Below are positions 54,190 to 64,000 of a DNA stretch of 64,000 nucleotides, in pieces. The notes beneath the pieces were generated by a model. The model searched no databases. It saw nothing but the letters and a program-made list of their open reading frames with translations, and was not told the DNA's origin. Source of the stretch: Castor canadensis (Eukaryota > Chordata > Mammalia > Rodentia > Castoridae). The DNA is taken from contig NC_133389.1 in the NCBI RefSeq assembly GCF_047511655.1, forward strand, positions 25,798,501-25,862,500. Reading direction: 5' to 3'. The first letter of the stretch is position 1, and the number at the start of each line of letters is the position of its first letter. The position numbers and the translations under genes are program-made.

Positions 54190-54412
54190 CACTGGATACC
54201 AGTTGCTCACACCTGTAATCCTAGCTACTTGGGAGGCTAAGATTGGGAGTGTGGCAGTTCGAGGCCAGCCCAGGCAAATAGTTTGCAAGACTCTATCTCC
54301 AAAAAAATCAGAACAAAATAGACTGGAGGTGTGGATCAAGTGGTAGAACACTTGCTTTGTAAGCACGAAACCCTGAGTCCAAATCCCAGTCCCACCACAA
54401 GGGAAAAAAAGC
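54190..54412 (+). mobile_element. Composite B1-like/tRNA SINE inside old L1
   Basis: ctgtaatcctagctacttgg, ttcgaggccagcccaggcaa, ggatcaagtggtagaacact and gagtccaaatcccagtccc. Confidence 0.87.
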
Positions 54413-54759
54413 ATTTCGTCTACTGTAGTGGGTATGAAATGGCAACCCATTGTGACTTTGACTTGATTTCCCCAGTGGCTAATGATTTGAGTGTCTTCTC
54501 ACATGTTGCTCATTTGTATGTATTTTAGAGAATTATCTGCTTAAATTCTTTTATATTCCTAAATTAAAAAAAAACAGAGTTGTCTTTTTGTTAATGAGTC
54601 CTTTACATATTCTGGTACTAGTCTCTTGTCAGATGTATGGTTTGCATATATCTTCCTCCATTCCGTGGGCTTCACTTTCATGATAATATCCTTGGATGTG
54701 CAAAAGTTTTAAATGTTGGTACATTCTGATTTATCCATTTTTTTTCTTTTATGTTTGTG

Positions 54760-54932
54760 CTTTTTTTTTGGTGGTGGTGGTAGTACTGGGGTTGAACTTG
54801 TGCAACTCCGCCATCCCTGTTTTATGTTGAGTATGTTCGAGAGAGACTCTCTCACCTTATTAGCCCAGGCTGGCTTCTAACCTTGACCCTCCTGAGTAGC
54901 TAGGATTACAGGCGTGAGCCACTGTACCTGGA
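54760..54932 (-). mobile_element. Composite SINE with internal deletion, antisense, inside old L1
   Basis: ggtagtactggggttgaact with a shortened tRNA half, then a B1-like half ending gattacaggcgtgagcc. Confidence 0.85.
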
Positions 54933-55190
54933 TTGATTGCTCCAACTCACCTAACAGACCATTGTGGGAAATGAAAACATTAGGCGTCATGTTTTCTTCT
55001 AAGAATTTTATAGTTTTACCTTTTATAACTAGGCCTTTGATCCATTTTGAGTTAATCTTTTCATATGGTGTGAGGCAAAGGCTTTATCCTCTTGTATGTG
55101 GACACCCAGTTGTCTCAGCACCATTTGTGACGAGACTATTCCTTCCCCACTGAATGGTCTTGTCATCCTTGTTGAAAATCATTTGACATA

Positions 55191-55999
55191 GGCATATGGC
55201 GGCTGGACTCCCAGTCCTAACCCAGTGCCCTTTGTTTGGAAGCCCATGTGAACTCTGAGATTAAGGTGCTTCCCTCTATTTTCCAGCTCTTGTGGCTTTG
55301 GTTGCTATCCGCCATGCTTTTCTTTCATTTCCATTGTGCTTCCCTCCGAGGCTTAGCCTAAGCTTCTGCTGCACCAGAGTCACCATCTACAGAGACAGTT
55401 CCAGAAAGGACTCGGTGATGAATTATCAGCAGGCTTGTGAAAGAAAAAGACAGCAGGTCCAAAATGAAGTCGTTTATGCTGAAGATTCCTATCTCCAAAC
55501 TGGATCCCAGCTTGTTTGTTTATAAGATCTGACCTTTCAAGAAATCAGCAGAGGTCAGCCAAATCTCACTTAGCAAGCAAGATTTCACTTACCTCCCTGG
55601 AGGGAAGGCACCCTTGAAATAATCACTCTGGATGTGCTCCATGTTGCTGCTTTCTTCTGTTTTTGGTTTTTTCCTCCTAACTCAGCTTTTCTGATCAGCT
55701 CATCAGAGCTTCCTTCTACTTTGCAGGCTGGATGTTGCCCGGTTCGTGAATCGCTAATAAAGGCCAATTGAATCTTCGTAACTGAATTTGTGGAAATTTT
55801 GTTCTTTGATGATTTGATCTCTCATTTCTCAGGCCTTCTTTCCTCCAGTAACCTTTCCCATACCCCTCAACAGCCACCCGCTTTCATTCTTAATTTTGGC
55901 ATCAGTAATAAGTCCAGTCTCTGTAATCGTGTTTTCAGACATTGCAGGCTCCAACCAGCACCTCATATGTCCCTAAGAATGTGCAAATGAAAACAGTAA
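55191..55999. other. Unassigned; possible LTR-like segment
   Basis: About 55640-55785 ends gttcgtgaatcgctaataaa-ggcc, which resembles an R/U5 region with a poly(A) signal. No paired boundary or target duplication was found, so it stays unassigned. Confidence 0.3.
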
Positions 56000-56336
56000 G
56001 TGACCTCTATTAGAACGGCTAAAATCCAAAACAGTGACAACACCAAAAGCAGGAGAGGATGTGGAGAAGCAGGACTCTGTCATTGCTGGTGAAGCTAAAT
56101 GGTGCAGCCATGTGGAGGACAGTTCAATAGTGCCTTACAGAGCTAAACTTAGTCTTTCTTTAGTCCCAGACAAGTGTGATCACTTCCCCAGGGCAGTTGA
56201 AAATTTAGGTCTCAGAAAACCATCACACAAATGTTTATTCATAATTGCCAAAAATTGCAAGCAACTAAGATGTCCTTCAAGTAGGTGAATGGATAAACAA
56301 ATTGTGACATACCATACAATGGAACAATATTCTATC
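56000..56336 (+). mobile_element. Older L1 fragment hosting a younger L1
   Basis: agaacggctaaaatccaaaa, ggagaggatgtggagaagca and ataattgccaaaaattgcaa, highly diverged from the young family. Confidence 0.8.
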
Positions 56337-56352
56337 ACAAAATGAGTGTCCC
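56337..56352 (+). repeat. Target-site duplication, left copy (L1 at 56353)
   Basis: ACAAAATGAGTGTCCC, repeated exactly at 57352-57367. Confidence 0.95.
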
Positions 56353-57351
56353 CACTAAGATTCCACCTCACCCCTGCTAGAATAGCCATCATTAGCAACA
56401 CCACCAACAACAGGTGTTGGTGAGGATGCAGGGAAAAAGGAGTCCTCTTACACTGTTGGTGGGAATGCAAACTAGTACAACCACTCTGAAAAAATATATG
56501 GAGGCTACTTAAAAAGCTAAACATTGATCTACCATTTGATCCAGCAATACCACTCTTGGGGATATACCCAAAAGACTGTGACACAGGTTACTCTAGAGGC
56601 ACCTGCACACCCATGTTTATTGCGGCACTATTCACAATAGCCAAGTTATGGAAACAGCCAAGATGCCCTACCACTGATGAGTGGATTAAGAAAATGTGGT
56701 ATCTATACACAATGGAATTTTATGCAGCCATGAAGAAGAACGAAATGTTATCATTCGCTGGTAAATGGATGGAATTGGAGAACATCATTCTGAGTGAGGT
56801 TAGCCTGGCCCAAAAGACCAAAAATCATATGTTCGCCCTCATATGTGGACATTAGATCAAGGGCAAACACAACAAGGGGATTGGACTTTGAGCACATGAT
56901 AAAAGCGAGAGCACACAAGGGAGGGGTGAGGATAGGTAAGACACCTAAAAAACTAGCTAGCATTTGTTGCCATTAAAGCAGAGAAACTAAAGCAGATACC
57001 TTAAAAGCAACTGAGGCCAATAGGAAAAGGGGACCAGGAACTAGAGAAAAGGTTAGATCAAAAAGAATTAACCTAGAAGATAACACACACGCACAGGAAA
57101 TTAATGTGAGTCAACTCCCTGTATAGCTATCCTTATCTCAACCAGCAAAAACCCTTGTTCCTTCCTATTATTGCTTATACTTTCTCTACAACAAAATTAG
57201 AGATAAGGGCAAAATAGTTTCTGCTGGGTATTGAGGGGGTGGAGGGAGAGGGAGGGGGCGGAGTGGGTGGTAAGGAAGGGGGTGGGGGCAGGGGGGAGAA
57301 ATGGCCCAAGCCTTGTATGCACATATGAATAATAATAAAAAAAACAAAAAA
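56353..57351 (+). mobile_element. 5'-truncated young L1 inserted in older L1
   Basis: About 1 kb: the ORF2 3' region starting at cactaagattccacc, then a G-rich 3'-UTR tract (about 57231-57300) and an A-rich tail. Exact 16-bp duplications flank it. Same family as 16295 and 27707. Confidence 0.95.
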
Positions 57352-57367
57352 ACAAAATGAGTGTCCC
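57352..57367 (+). repeat. Target-site duplication, right copy
   Basis: Exact repeat of 56337-56352. Confidence 0.95.
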
Positions 57368-57504
57368 AAACCAAACAGTGACCCCTAATGGAAACTGTGG
57401 GCTTTAGTTAGTAACAACGTAGTAATACTGGCTCATGGACTGTAACAAATGTCCCACAGCAATGCAAGATATCATTAACAAGGAAAACTGAGGGGGCAGT
57501 TGAA

Positions 57505-57665
57505 AGTACTCTAATTAATATAAGTACAATTAACCCATTTTATCCACTGGTAAACTGAGGTTAGTAGACATTCAGCTATTTGCCCAAGAACACACATCTA
57601 GAATGATATATCTGGAATTTGAACCTGGTTTTCCTAACTCAACACTCCACAGTCTTTCAGTCTAA
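57505..57665 (-). mobile_element. MIR SINE relic, antisense
   Basis: cattttatccactggtaaac, gcccaagaacacacatctag and tggaatttgaacctggtttt. Confidence 0.75.
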
Positions 57666-59010
57666 TACGTACTTCTCTTGAATGTGGGCAGAATGCATGA
57701 CTTGCTCTTCACCAACAGGATATGACAAAGGTGCTGATAAGGTTAGTGGCCAGAGAGCCAGGGACTCCAGAAGGTCTCTAGGAATCGTGGGGGGGCCTCC
57801 TGAGCTGAGGTTGGCCTCCGGCAGACAGGAAGCGAAGCCCCTGGTCTTCAGTAATACAAGTCAAGGAAGTGAATTCTGCTCAGAGCAGATTCTTCCCCAC
57901 TGGAGCTTCTAGGTGAGATTGTGGCCCACGTGACACCTTGACTGCAGCCTGTGACCCTGATCAGAGGATCCAGCTAAGCTGTGCCTGGACTCTCAACCCC
58001 AGAAATTGTGAAGAAACAATTAGGTGATGTGTTAAGCTGATAAATTTCTGACCAATTTCTACCCAGCAATCAGAAATGAATACACTGTTCCCTGCATAGC
58101 CATGTTTTCATCTTCTACAGTTATCTAAATTGAGTTTCACAAATCCTGACATTAACCCAACATTAGACCTTGTGTGGATGGGTGAACAATGGCTCTGTGA
58201 TGAAACAATTCACAAGCAAGAGTTCTTATTTTTTTGCTTTGAATCTGAAGGGAACACAAGGAAATGTGTCTTTTTGAGCAGGACATAATTGCCTTTCTTG
58301 AGACCTCATGTCAATCTGATTAGCAAGTAGATTTGTCTCTCTGGGTCCTAAATATTCTCTATCATCTAACTCATTTTCCAGAAAGGACTTGTGATACTAA
58401 ATCACAGAGCTCTGTCAGGTCCAAAAGATTTGTTTTATAGTTTCTCTTTTAATGAAAACCTTACCCCCTTTTAAAGAGACCCAGGCATACAGTTTTTGTA
58501 TTTCCTATTCGAAAATAGGGACTTATATCCTTTTACTATGCAGATCATATGTAAATAATTCCTGTTAATGATCCTCCATCAGAGAAAAGCTAATGTCTCT
58601 TCCATTGTGGAGACGTAGCTGAGATAAAGCCGGGTAGTAATAATCCAGTTTTCCTACCTGCTCAGCCCAGCTTGCACGTCTGACATCTAAAAGTGGGATG
58701 TCATCAACCCAGGGTCAGGGAGATGGGCGGAACCCCGAGGCCATGGTAAGCTGCTAGGGAACTGAAATTTCCACACCCAGGGACAGGCTTCTGTGCATTT
58801 GTGTTACCAGTCTGTGGGACTGACTAGAAACAGACTTGAAGCTTATCATATTTTAGGCAAGTTTGATTGTCAAAGAAATGCCAGAGTTGGTCGGTCTTTA
58901 AGTGTTCCTTCCACAGAACAGACTGTTAAATCTGCAGGATCTCCAGAAAGACAATTCTCCATGGGAAATGGCTGTGAAAGATGCGTGCAGAGAGCAGAGC
59001 TGTGGGCAGC
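57666..59010. other. Intergenic, nothing recognised
   Basis: No supported gene or named repeat. Confidence 0.45.
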
Positions 59011-59011
59011 A

Positions 59012-59760
59012 AGTGGTCTTAGTCCATTTGTGCTGCTGTAACAGAACACCCGAGACTGGGTAGTTTATTTACTTATTTGATAGTGCTGGATTTCTTTTCT
59101 TTTTAAAACTCAGGGCCTCACACTCAAACACTCTACTTTGTGAGTCATGACTCTAGCTCTTACTACTATGGTTATTTTTCAGATAGCGTCTCATGCTTTT
59201 GCCTGGGCCAGCCTCAGACTGTGATCCTCCTACCTCCACCCCCTGCCTAGTTGGGTTTATAGATGTGCACCACCAGGCCCAGCTTGTTTCATGAGATACA
59301 GTCTCACTAACTTTTTTTTTTTGCCTGGGCTGGTCTCAAACTGCAATCCTCCTTTCTTCACTTCCCAAGTAGCTGAGATTACAGGAATGAGCCACATGTC
59401 TTGCTCAAGACTGTGTAATTTGTAAAGAACAGAAATTAGTTCTCACAGCTCTGGAACCTGGGAAGTCCAAGATCAAGGCGTGGCATCTGGTCTTTGGAGA
59501 AGACCTTCTTGCTGTATCCTCACAGGACAGTGGGCAGAGGGAAAAAAGGAACAAGCTCTGTGTCCTCACCTGACAGAAGGGCAGAAGAGAGAGCTCACTC
59601 CTGCAATTCCTTTTCATAACAGAATTAATCTATCTGGGAGGACAGAGTCCTCATTACCTAAGCACCTCCCCAAAGATCCTACCTCCCAGTGCTGTTGCAT
59701 GTGGGATTAGGCTTCTAACACATGAATTCTGGGGGCCACACTTAGGCCATGGTGAACATT
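59012..59760 (-). mobile_element. MaLR-type LTR, antisense, split by a SINE
   Basis: cttagtccatttgtgctgct and cccgagactgggtagtttat on the left. After the SINE: gttctcacagctctggaacc, gaagtccaagatcaaggcg and gggggccacacttaggccat. Confidence 0.75.
59080..59402 (-). mobile_element. Composite SINE, antisense, inside the LTR
   Basis: actcagggcctcacactcaa, a shortened tRNA half, then two B1-like halves ending gattacaggaatgagcc. Confidence 0.8.
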
Positions 59761-60190
59761 TTTACCATTTCTGTCCAGTGACCACAGGTGTCACTTCCAA
59801 GTGGAAGTTCATATTTTGCCATCCTGCTCTCCTCACCTGCATCCTGGGGCACCTTGCTTATTCCTCAGCCCTGATCATAGACCTCCTCCAACAGGCCCAT
59901 CAGGGGCTTGCTTATCTTTCAGAGATCCTGGATTTGGAGGTGGATGACGTGATTAATTAAATCCTTGGCTGCTCTTTTGGGGAGGGCTGAGCACACAGCA
60001 TATGGCCTGAGCTTTTTTTGGGAAGGTGTACTTATAAGAAGAAAGATGTATGTGGCACTGAGGTGGTCGAGGGGCAGGCTATATTTGATTGTCTTCCCAC
60101 CCTCCATCTCCTTCTTGACTATCTCCAACAATGCCAACTTCCCCTGAGATCGAGGTGGTCTGGGTTAAACTGAATTTCCTTCAGGGCTGG
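59761..60190. other. Intergenic, nothing recognised
   Basis: No supported feature. Confidence 0.45.
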
Positions 60191-60239
60191 TTCGGAGTGG
60201 ACACTTTAATTAGGAGGTTCCTCAGAATCTTAGCAGAGA

Positions 60240-60618
60240 ATTGCTGAATTTGGGATGTTGAATGTCCCCAAAGGCCCTTGTGTTGAAGGCTTGCTTGCCA
60301 GATTGTGGTACAATTGGGAGGTGGTGGCACCTCTAGAGGAAGGACTTGAGATCACTGGGGTCGTGCCCTTGAAGAGGATATTGGGGCTCTGACTTCCTCC
60401 TGTTTCTCTCTCTCTCTATCTCTGCTTCCTGGCCACCTTGCCTGCTTCATGACACACTCCCTGTCATGATGTTCTGCCTCACCCCAAGCTCGAAAGCAAT
60501 GGAACAATCAACCATGAAATGAAATTTCTAAAACTGGGAGTGAAAATAAAGCTTTCCTCTTTATAAATTTATCATCTCAGGTATTTTGTCACAGCAACAG
60601 AAAGCTGACTAACACAAG
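60240..60618 (+). mobile_element. MaLR-type LTR
   Basis: gtgaaaataaagctttcctc, aggtattttgtcacagcaac and agaaagctgactaacaca at the 3' end, with ttgaagaggatattggggct inside. Confidence 0.7.
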
Positions 60619-61529
60619 AATCCTGGACACAGATGAACTTTTATGCTTTAAAGAATGTGGTGTAGAGATATGAAGCCCCAAAAAGTTGCTGCCTTGTTTC
60701 CATGAAAGAAATGAGCCTGAGGATGAAAGTGACACCTCCAGGAGAACACAGCTGAGAGGTTCACAGATAAATGGAGCCTGATCCTGATCAAACCATGCCT
60801 GAAATCCTTCTACATGGGGATTTTCTAGTTTTATATGCTTTTAAATTCCTGTAGACTGTAAGAGAGCCAGCATTGAATTTTCCTTTACTTTCAAAAGAAA
60901 GCATCCCATACTAACACAAGGGGTCTGATCACTACAACTGATCTAGAAGGAAAGACTAGGTTACAGAAAACTGATAAGGCCAGGAAGAAAAGGCATGGGA
61001 TGTCATAGGCAAAAGGTCAAGTCTATGGGAGTCATTTAAGGATGGCAGGGCCATGCAGGGTCCAGGAGGTCAGGGAATTATCAGTACACATTGGAGAGAA
61101 GGTATTAAAGGTGGGATTTTCCATGTACGGTGACATCACCAAGTTCCGCCTTCGGTGGGAGGAACCTGGTGGGGGTCTGAGTGAAGGTCTGAGGGTGAGA
61201 GGTTGTGGTACCCTCCTCCCTGATTGTTGATTTTGGTGAGAAGATGTGTCACCCATTCCTCAATGTCTCATAGCCTTATCTTCACAATGGCTTCCATAAA
61301 TTCTTTACAACTCAATCTTTATGATGGCCATGGCAAGGTGTTATTTTAAATTTCCCCTGCTCTTCCCTTTCCCTCTTGTATCCCCTTTCCTCTGTCCCTT
61401 TGGACTGTGAGGTCATAAGAAAATATTTTTTGGAGGTTGAATGTGTTCATGACATTGGGACTGGAACCATATTCTTTGCTGTAACAGACATTTGACATGA
61501 CCTTTCCCATGCTGGGCACATCACTGTGC
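60619..61529. other. Intergenic, nothing recognised
   Basis: No supported feature. Overlapping frames around 61032-61256 on both strands are not called. Confidence 0.45.
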
Positions 61530-61895
61530 TTACAAAGCCATCATGTACCCTTGAACACTTGCCACCTGCCACTGAGGGGCTGCTTTACTTGCTGTCCCTT
61601 GACCCGGAATACTCTTCCTTACCTATTTACATGGTTCGCTTTCCATCTTTCTTCAGGCAGCATTTGAGTAGAGACCATCTAAAATAAAACAAAACTTCCC
61701 ACCTGCCAGCACTGTTAGCTGCACTGCCTTCTTTATTTTTGTTGGATATTCACTGCCTCTGGCATACTGCATTCTGTGCATTGTCTATCTCCCCTCATTA
61801 GACTGGAGAACAGAGGCTTTGGGTATCTTTTTTCATTGCTGTGTCCTTAGTACCAAAACAGGATTGGATGTTCAATAAGTACTTGTATGATTTAA
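61530..61895 (+). mobile_element. L2 LINE 3' end
   Basis: gacccggaatactcttcctt, tctttcttcaggcagcattt, agactggagaacagaggctt and gttcaataagtacttgtatg follow L2 order. Confidence 0.75.
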
Positions 61896-63540
61896 TTTAG
61901 CCAGAAATATTGAATTTTTCCAAGATAGGTGAGAAGAGAAAATGTACATTTTCAATAATTGGGTGCTTTTGTGTTTGTTCCTTTTTCCTTTCTCTCTGTT
62001 CTCCTTACAGTGATGGTACACCTTTGAGGAGGAGGGTAATGCTGCTGGCTCTGATTTTCTTAAATGTGCAGTAGGTTGAAAGACTGGGAAATGGAACAGA
62101 GATGATGTGGGAAGTTCATTAGCCTGAAGTGCAATCCTAACTGAGAAGAGCTGGGGTGGAATGTGGTGTTTGACCAATATCCAGGCACCCAACCCCATGG
62201 GAACACAATGGAGAGAGGTGCTGTTGTTGTGAGGAGCTATACTGAGGTTCCAGAGTGAAAGAGAATGGATAAGGAAAAGGGCACATACAGATGATGAGGA
62301 CTGCCGATGCCAGGATGAAGCACTTAAAAGAAAGCTCTGGGTAAAAAGCAAAACTATGTAAGTTATGTAAAGTGATAGAGGATTGGGCTGAAAAATGTTC
62401 TAGAAAGAATCCTCAGCCTATTCCAGGAGGCTGACATCTAACGACCACTCCAGAAAGAGAGATCAGAGAAAACAGTAAGGAGGAAATTATTAAATAATAA
62501 TATTCAAGAATATTGACCAGAAAGGGAGTAAATAAGTGTCAGATTAAAAGTACTTGGCACAATAAATAGGAAAAAATACATATTAAGATATGTATTGAAA
62601 GATATAACAGCAGGAATAAAAAGATAACCCTAAGAGTGACCAGGGAGAGAGAGAGAAAAAAATGCAATAATAACACCAGGGAAAGGAGGTCGGGGATAAA
62701 GCATCAGGAGTGGCCTGGCACAAGGAGTCTTAGTAGGGACACTGGACACTAAAGGACATGGGAGACTTTCTGCTCAAAATTCTGGTGGGGGGAAGAATTA
62801 TTCCCAATATTGAATTTCATTCCCAGATATTATTGAGTGTGAGATATGACAAAGACATTTGGGGATGAGACAATTACTTATTAAAGTTAATCTCTTGCAG
62901 AAGTCACTTGTGCTATTCAACACAGATTTAGTGCCATTTCCTTTGGGAATGCTGTACCTTTTGAGCTGGTGGGGCCACATCAGATATTAGCAGAAGGGAG
63001 ATGTGATACCTCCAGGTGGAAGCGTCACTATGTGACTTTCTTCCCTCTGCCTCATGACTTACAAGGTTTGTGATGGCGACTTTTCCAGTGCCTTGGATCC
63101 TGCGGTGAGGAGGCATAGAACATTGCTTCCAGCTGGTGACCCCTAACCACCAAGTCAGAGCAAGGGATAAATGATTAGTGTCTAAGTTGCTAAGGTTTAA
63201 GACTGTGTGTTACTGTGACATTCTACACGTCTCCCCGTGCTCTATATCAGGAAGCCACTGGAGTATCTCTTCATCAAAATTAGCAAGTTCACGTGTGATC
63301 CGGTCAAACTGGGAGAGAGAGGAAGGGTGGAGGTGAGGCTCTCTTCAGTGAAGCAGGTCTTGAGTGTCTGGAACATTGGCTCAAATGGAGCCAGAGAATG
63401 GGCAGCTATGGGAGAGACCCCTAAGGAGGGAATGGAACTGACTGACTATGTGATGGTTTGACAACATACAAATTTTGATCAAGAAGTGTTTTACTAAGTG
63501 TTAGAGGTTATGGGAAGATTGAAAGCCATATGCTTAAGGA
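61896..63540. other. Intergenic, nothing recognised
   Basis: Purine-rich patches occur near 62450-62700. A 159-codon minus-strand frame at 61872-62351 has no recognised domain and overlaps the L2 end. Confidence 0.45.
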
Positions 63541-64000
63541 ACTGATTGCACTTTTAAAAGAGACAGTGACTAATTCCAGGAAAAACAAAAGATAAGAAGA
63601 AAATAAGTCATAGTGTAGCAGGGAGGAGGATCAGAAAAAAAGCAGACTAGGCCTGAGTCCTGAAAAAGTAGCAGGGAGGTAGGGATGGCATAGCAGAGAG
63701 ATAAAACCTGAGAAATCTGAACATGAGGAAGGTCACGTAGCACCAGGGAGGGGAAAGTCACATAGTACTAGGGTAAAATAGCCAATAAAATTAAATATAA
63801 CCAAATATGGATTAGACCTTGCTTCTGTAACCTGCTTGCAAGGGTATATAAAGTGAGACCCCTCAGGGTGAGGGCCTCGGATGCACAACGGAACCCAGTG
63901 AGGTACAGGAACCAGCAAGGGGAGGGGAGTACCATTCCTCAGACTGGTAAGAACCCAGGTTCAAATTCAGACCTGCCCCAGGAGGCAGAAGGGGAGCTTG
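63541..64000 (+). mobile_element. Possible ERV LTR promoter segment, cut by window edge
   Basis: Purine-rich sequence leads to GCCAATA (about 63780), cttgcttctgtaacctgctt and a TATATAAAG box (63845-63853), an order like the U3-R region of a retroviral LTR. No gag/pol frame is visible and the other end lies beyond the window. Confidence 0.4.
63845..63853 (+). promoter_or_regulatory. TATA-box-like element
   Basis: TATATAAAG with a CCAAT-like motif about 65 bases upstream. Confidence 0.5.

Larger units (their letters stand above)
53530..55190 (-). mobile_element. Ancient L1 (L1M-class), antisense, broken by two SINEs
   Basis: attgtgcaaacatcaccact, ttcatatgaatggaagctac, cttttgttaatgagtccttt and ccattttgagttaatctttt appear in the order expected of an antisense old L1. 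SINEs at 54190-54412 and 54760-54932 interrupt it. All frames are decayed. Confidence 0.75.

Noticed and set aside
56556..56855. 99-codon frame [14 protein letters not shown]... identical in kind to the one at 59-358 on the other strand
   Set aside because: Decayed L1 ORF2 C-terminal remnant in 5'-truncated copies, not a host gene.
61872..62351. 159-codon minus-strand frame, long for this window
   Set aside because: No recognisable domain, overlaps an L2 end, and no splice or codon signal.
45600..64000. Searched for the 3' end of MAPK4, the expected neighbour on the other side
   Set aside because: No kinase-like or MAPK4 C-terminal coding sequence is visible; the human spacing I recall would place it outside the window.

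Overview
This is a nuclear genomic window from a placental mammal. It is AT-rich, consists mostly of introns and intergenic DNA, and is full of retrotransposon copies. The mix of B1-like (7SL-derived) SINEs, ID-type SINEs, a second tRNA-derived SINE usually joined to a B1-like half, and one young L1 3'-end family points to a rodent. My inference from the tRNA-SINE type is a castorimorph (beaver-like) rodent, but I cannot confirm this without a repeat-library search. No bacterial, phage, CRISPR or plasmid feature is present.

Only one protein-coding gene can be supported: MRO (maestro), on the + strand at 37844-44968. It has six coding exons: 37848-37943, 39902-40048, 41120-41302, 43399-43554, 44470-44577 and 44915-44968. 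Together they encode an uninterrupted 247-residue HEAT-like-repeat protein. Every junction has GT/AG ends and lies in phase 0. Candidate poly(A) hexamers lie at 44954 (inside the last coding exon) and 45581. A CpG-richer patch at about 30940-31560 holds a strong CTCF-type motif, a GGCCAC hexamer repeat, E-boxes, an AP-1/ARE motif and a consensus splice donor at 31500/31501. It is the best local candidate for an upstream promoter or untranslated first exon of MRO, but that link is inferred. The other open reading frames look like chance frames inside repeats and intergenic DNA.

Layout. 1-31 kb: gene-free repeats, including L1 3' ends, MLT2-type LTRs (one carrying a MER2-like DNA transposon), MaLR-type LTRs, MIR/L2 relics and microsatellites. 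About 31-31.6 kb: CpG-richer patch. 32-37.8 kb: an older L1, SINE clusters and MER5-type relics. 37.8-45.6 kb: MRO. 45.6-64 kb: intergenic SINE clusters, an ancient antisense L1 broken by SINEs, a young L1 inserted in an older L1, LTR relics, and at the right edge a TATA-bearing segment resembling an LTR promoter.

Three young L1 insertions (27.7, 16.3 and 56.4 kb) have exact 15-16 bp target-site duplications. Several SINEs also have clear duplications. A 73-bp near-identical direct repeat at 17.8/18.3 kb is not explained by any repeat family I recognise. I found no candidate for an undescribed biological system. The most checkable unusual signals are splice-site and poly(A) oddities in MRO, the CTCF/CpG patch and the unexplained direct repeat.
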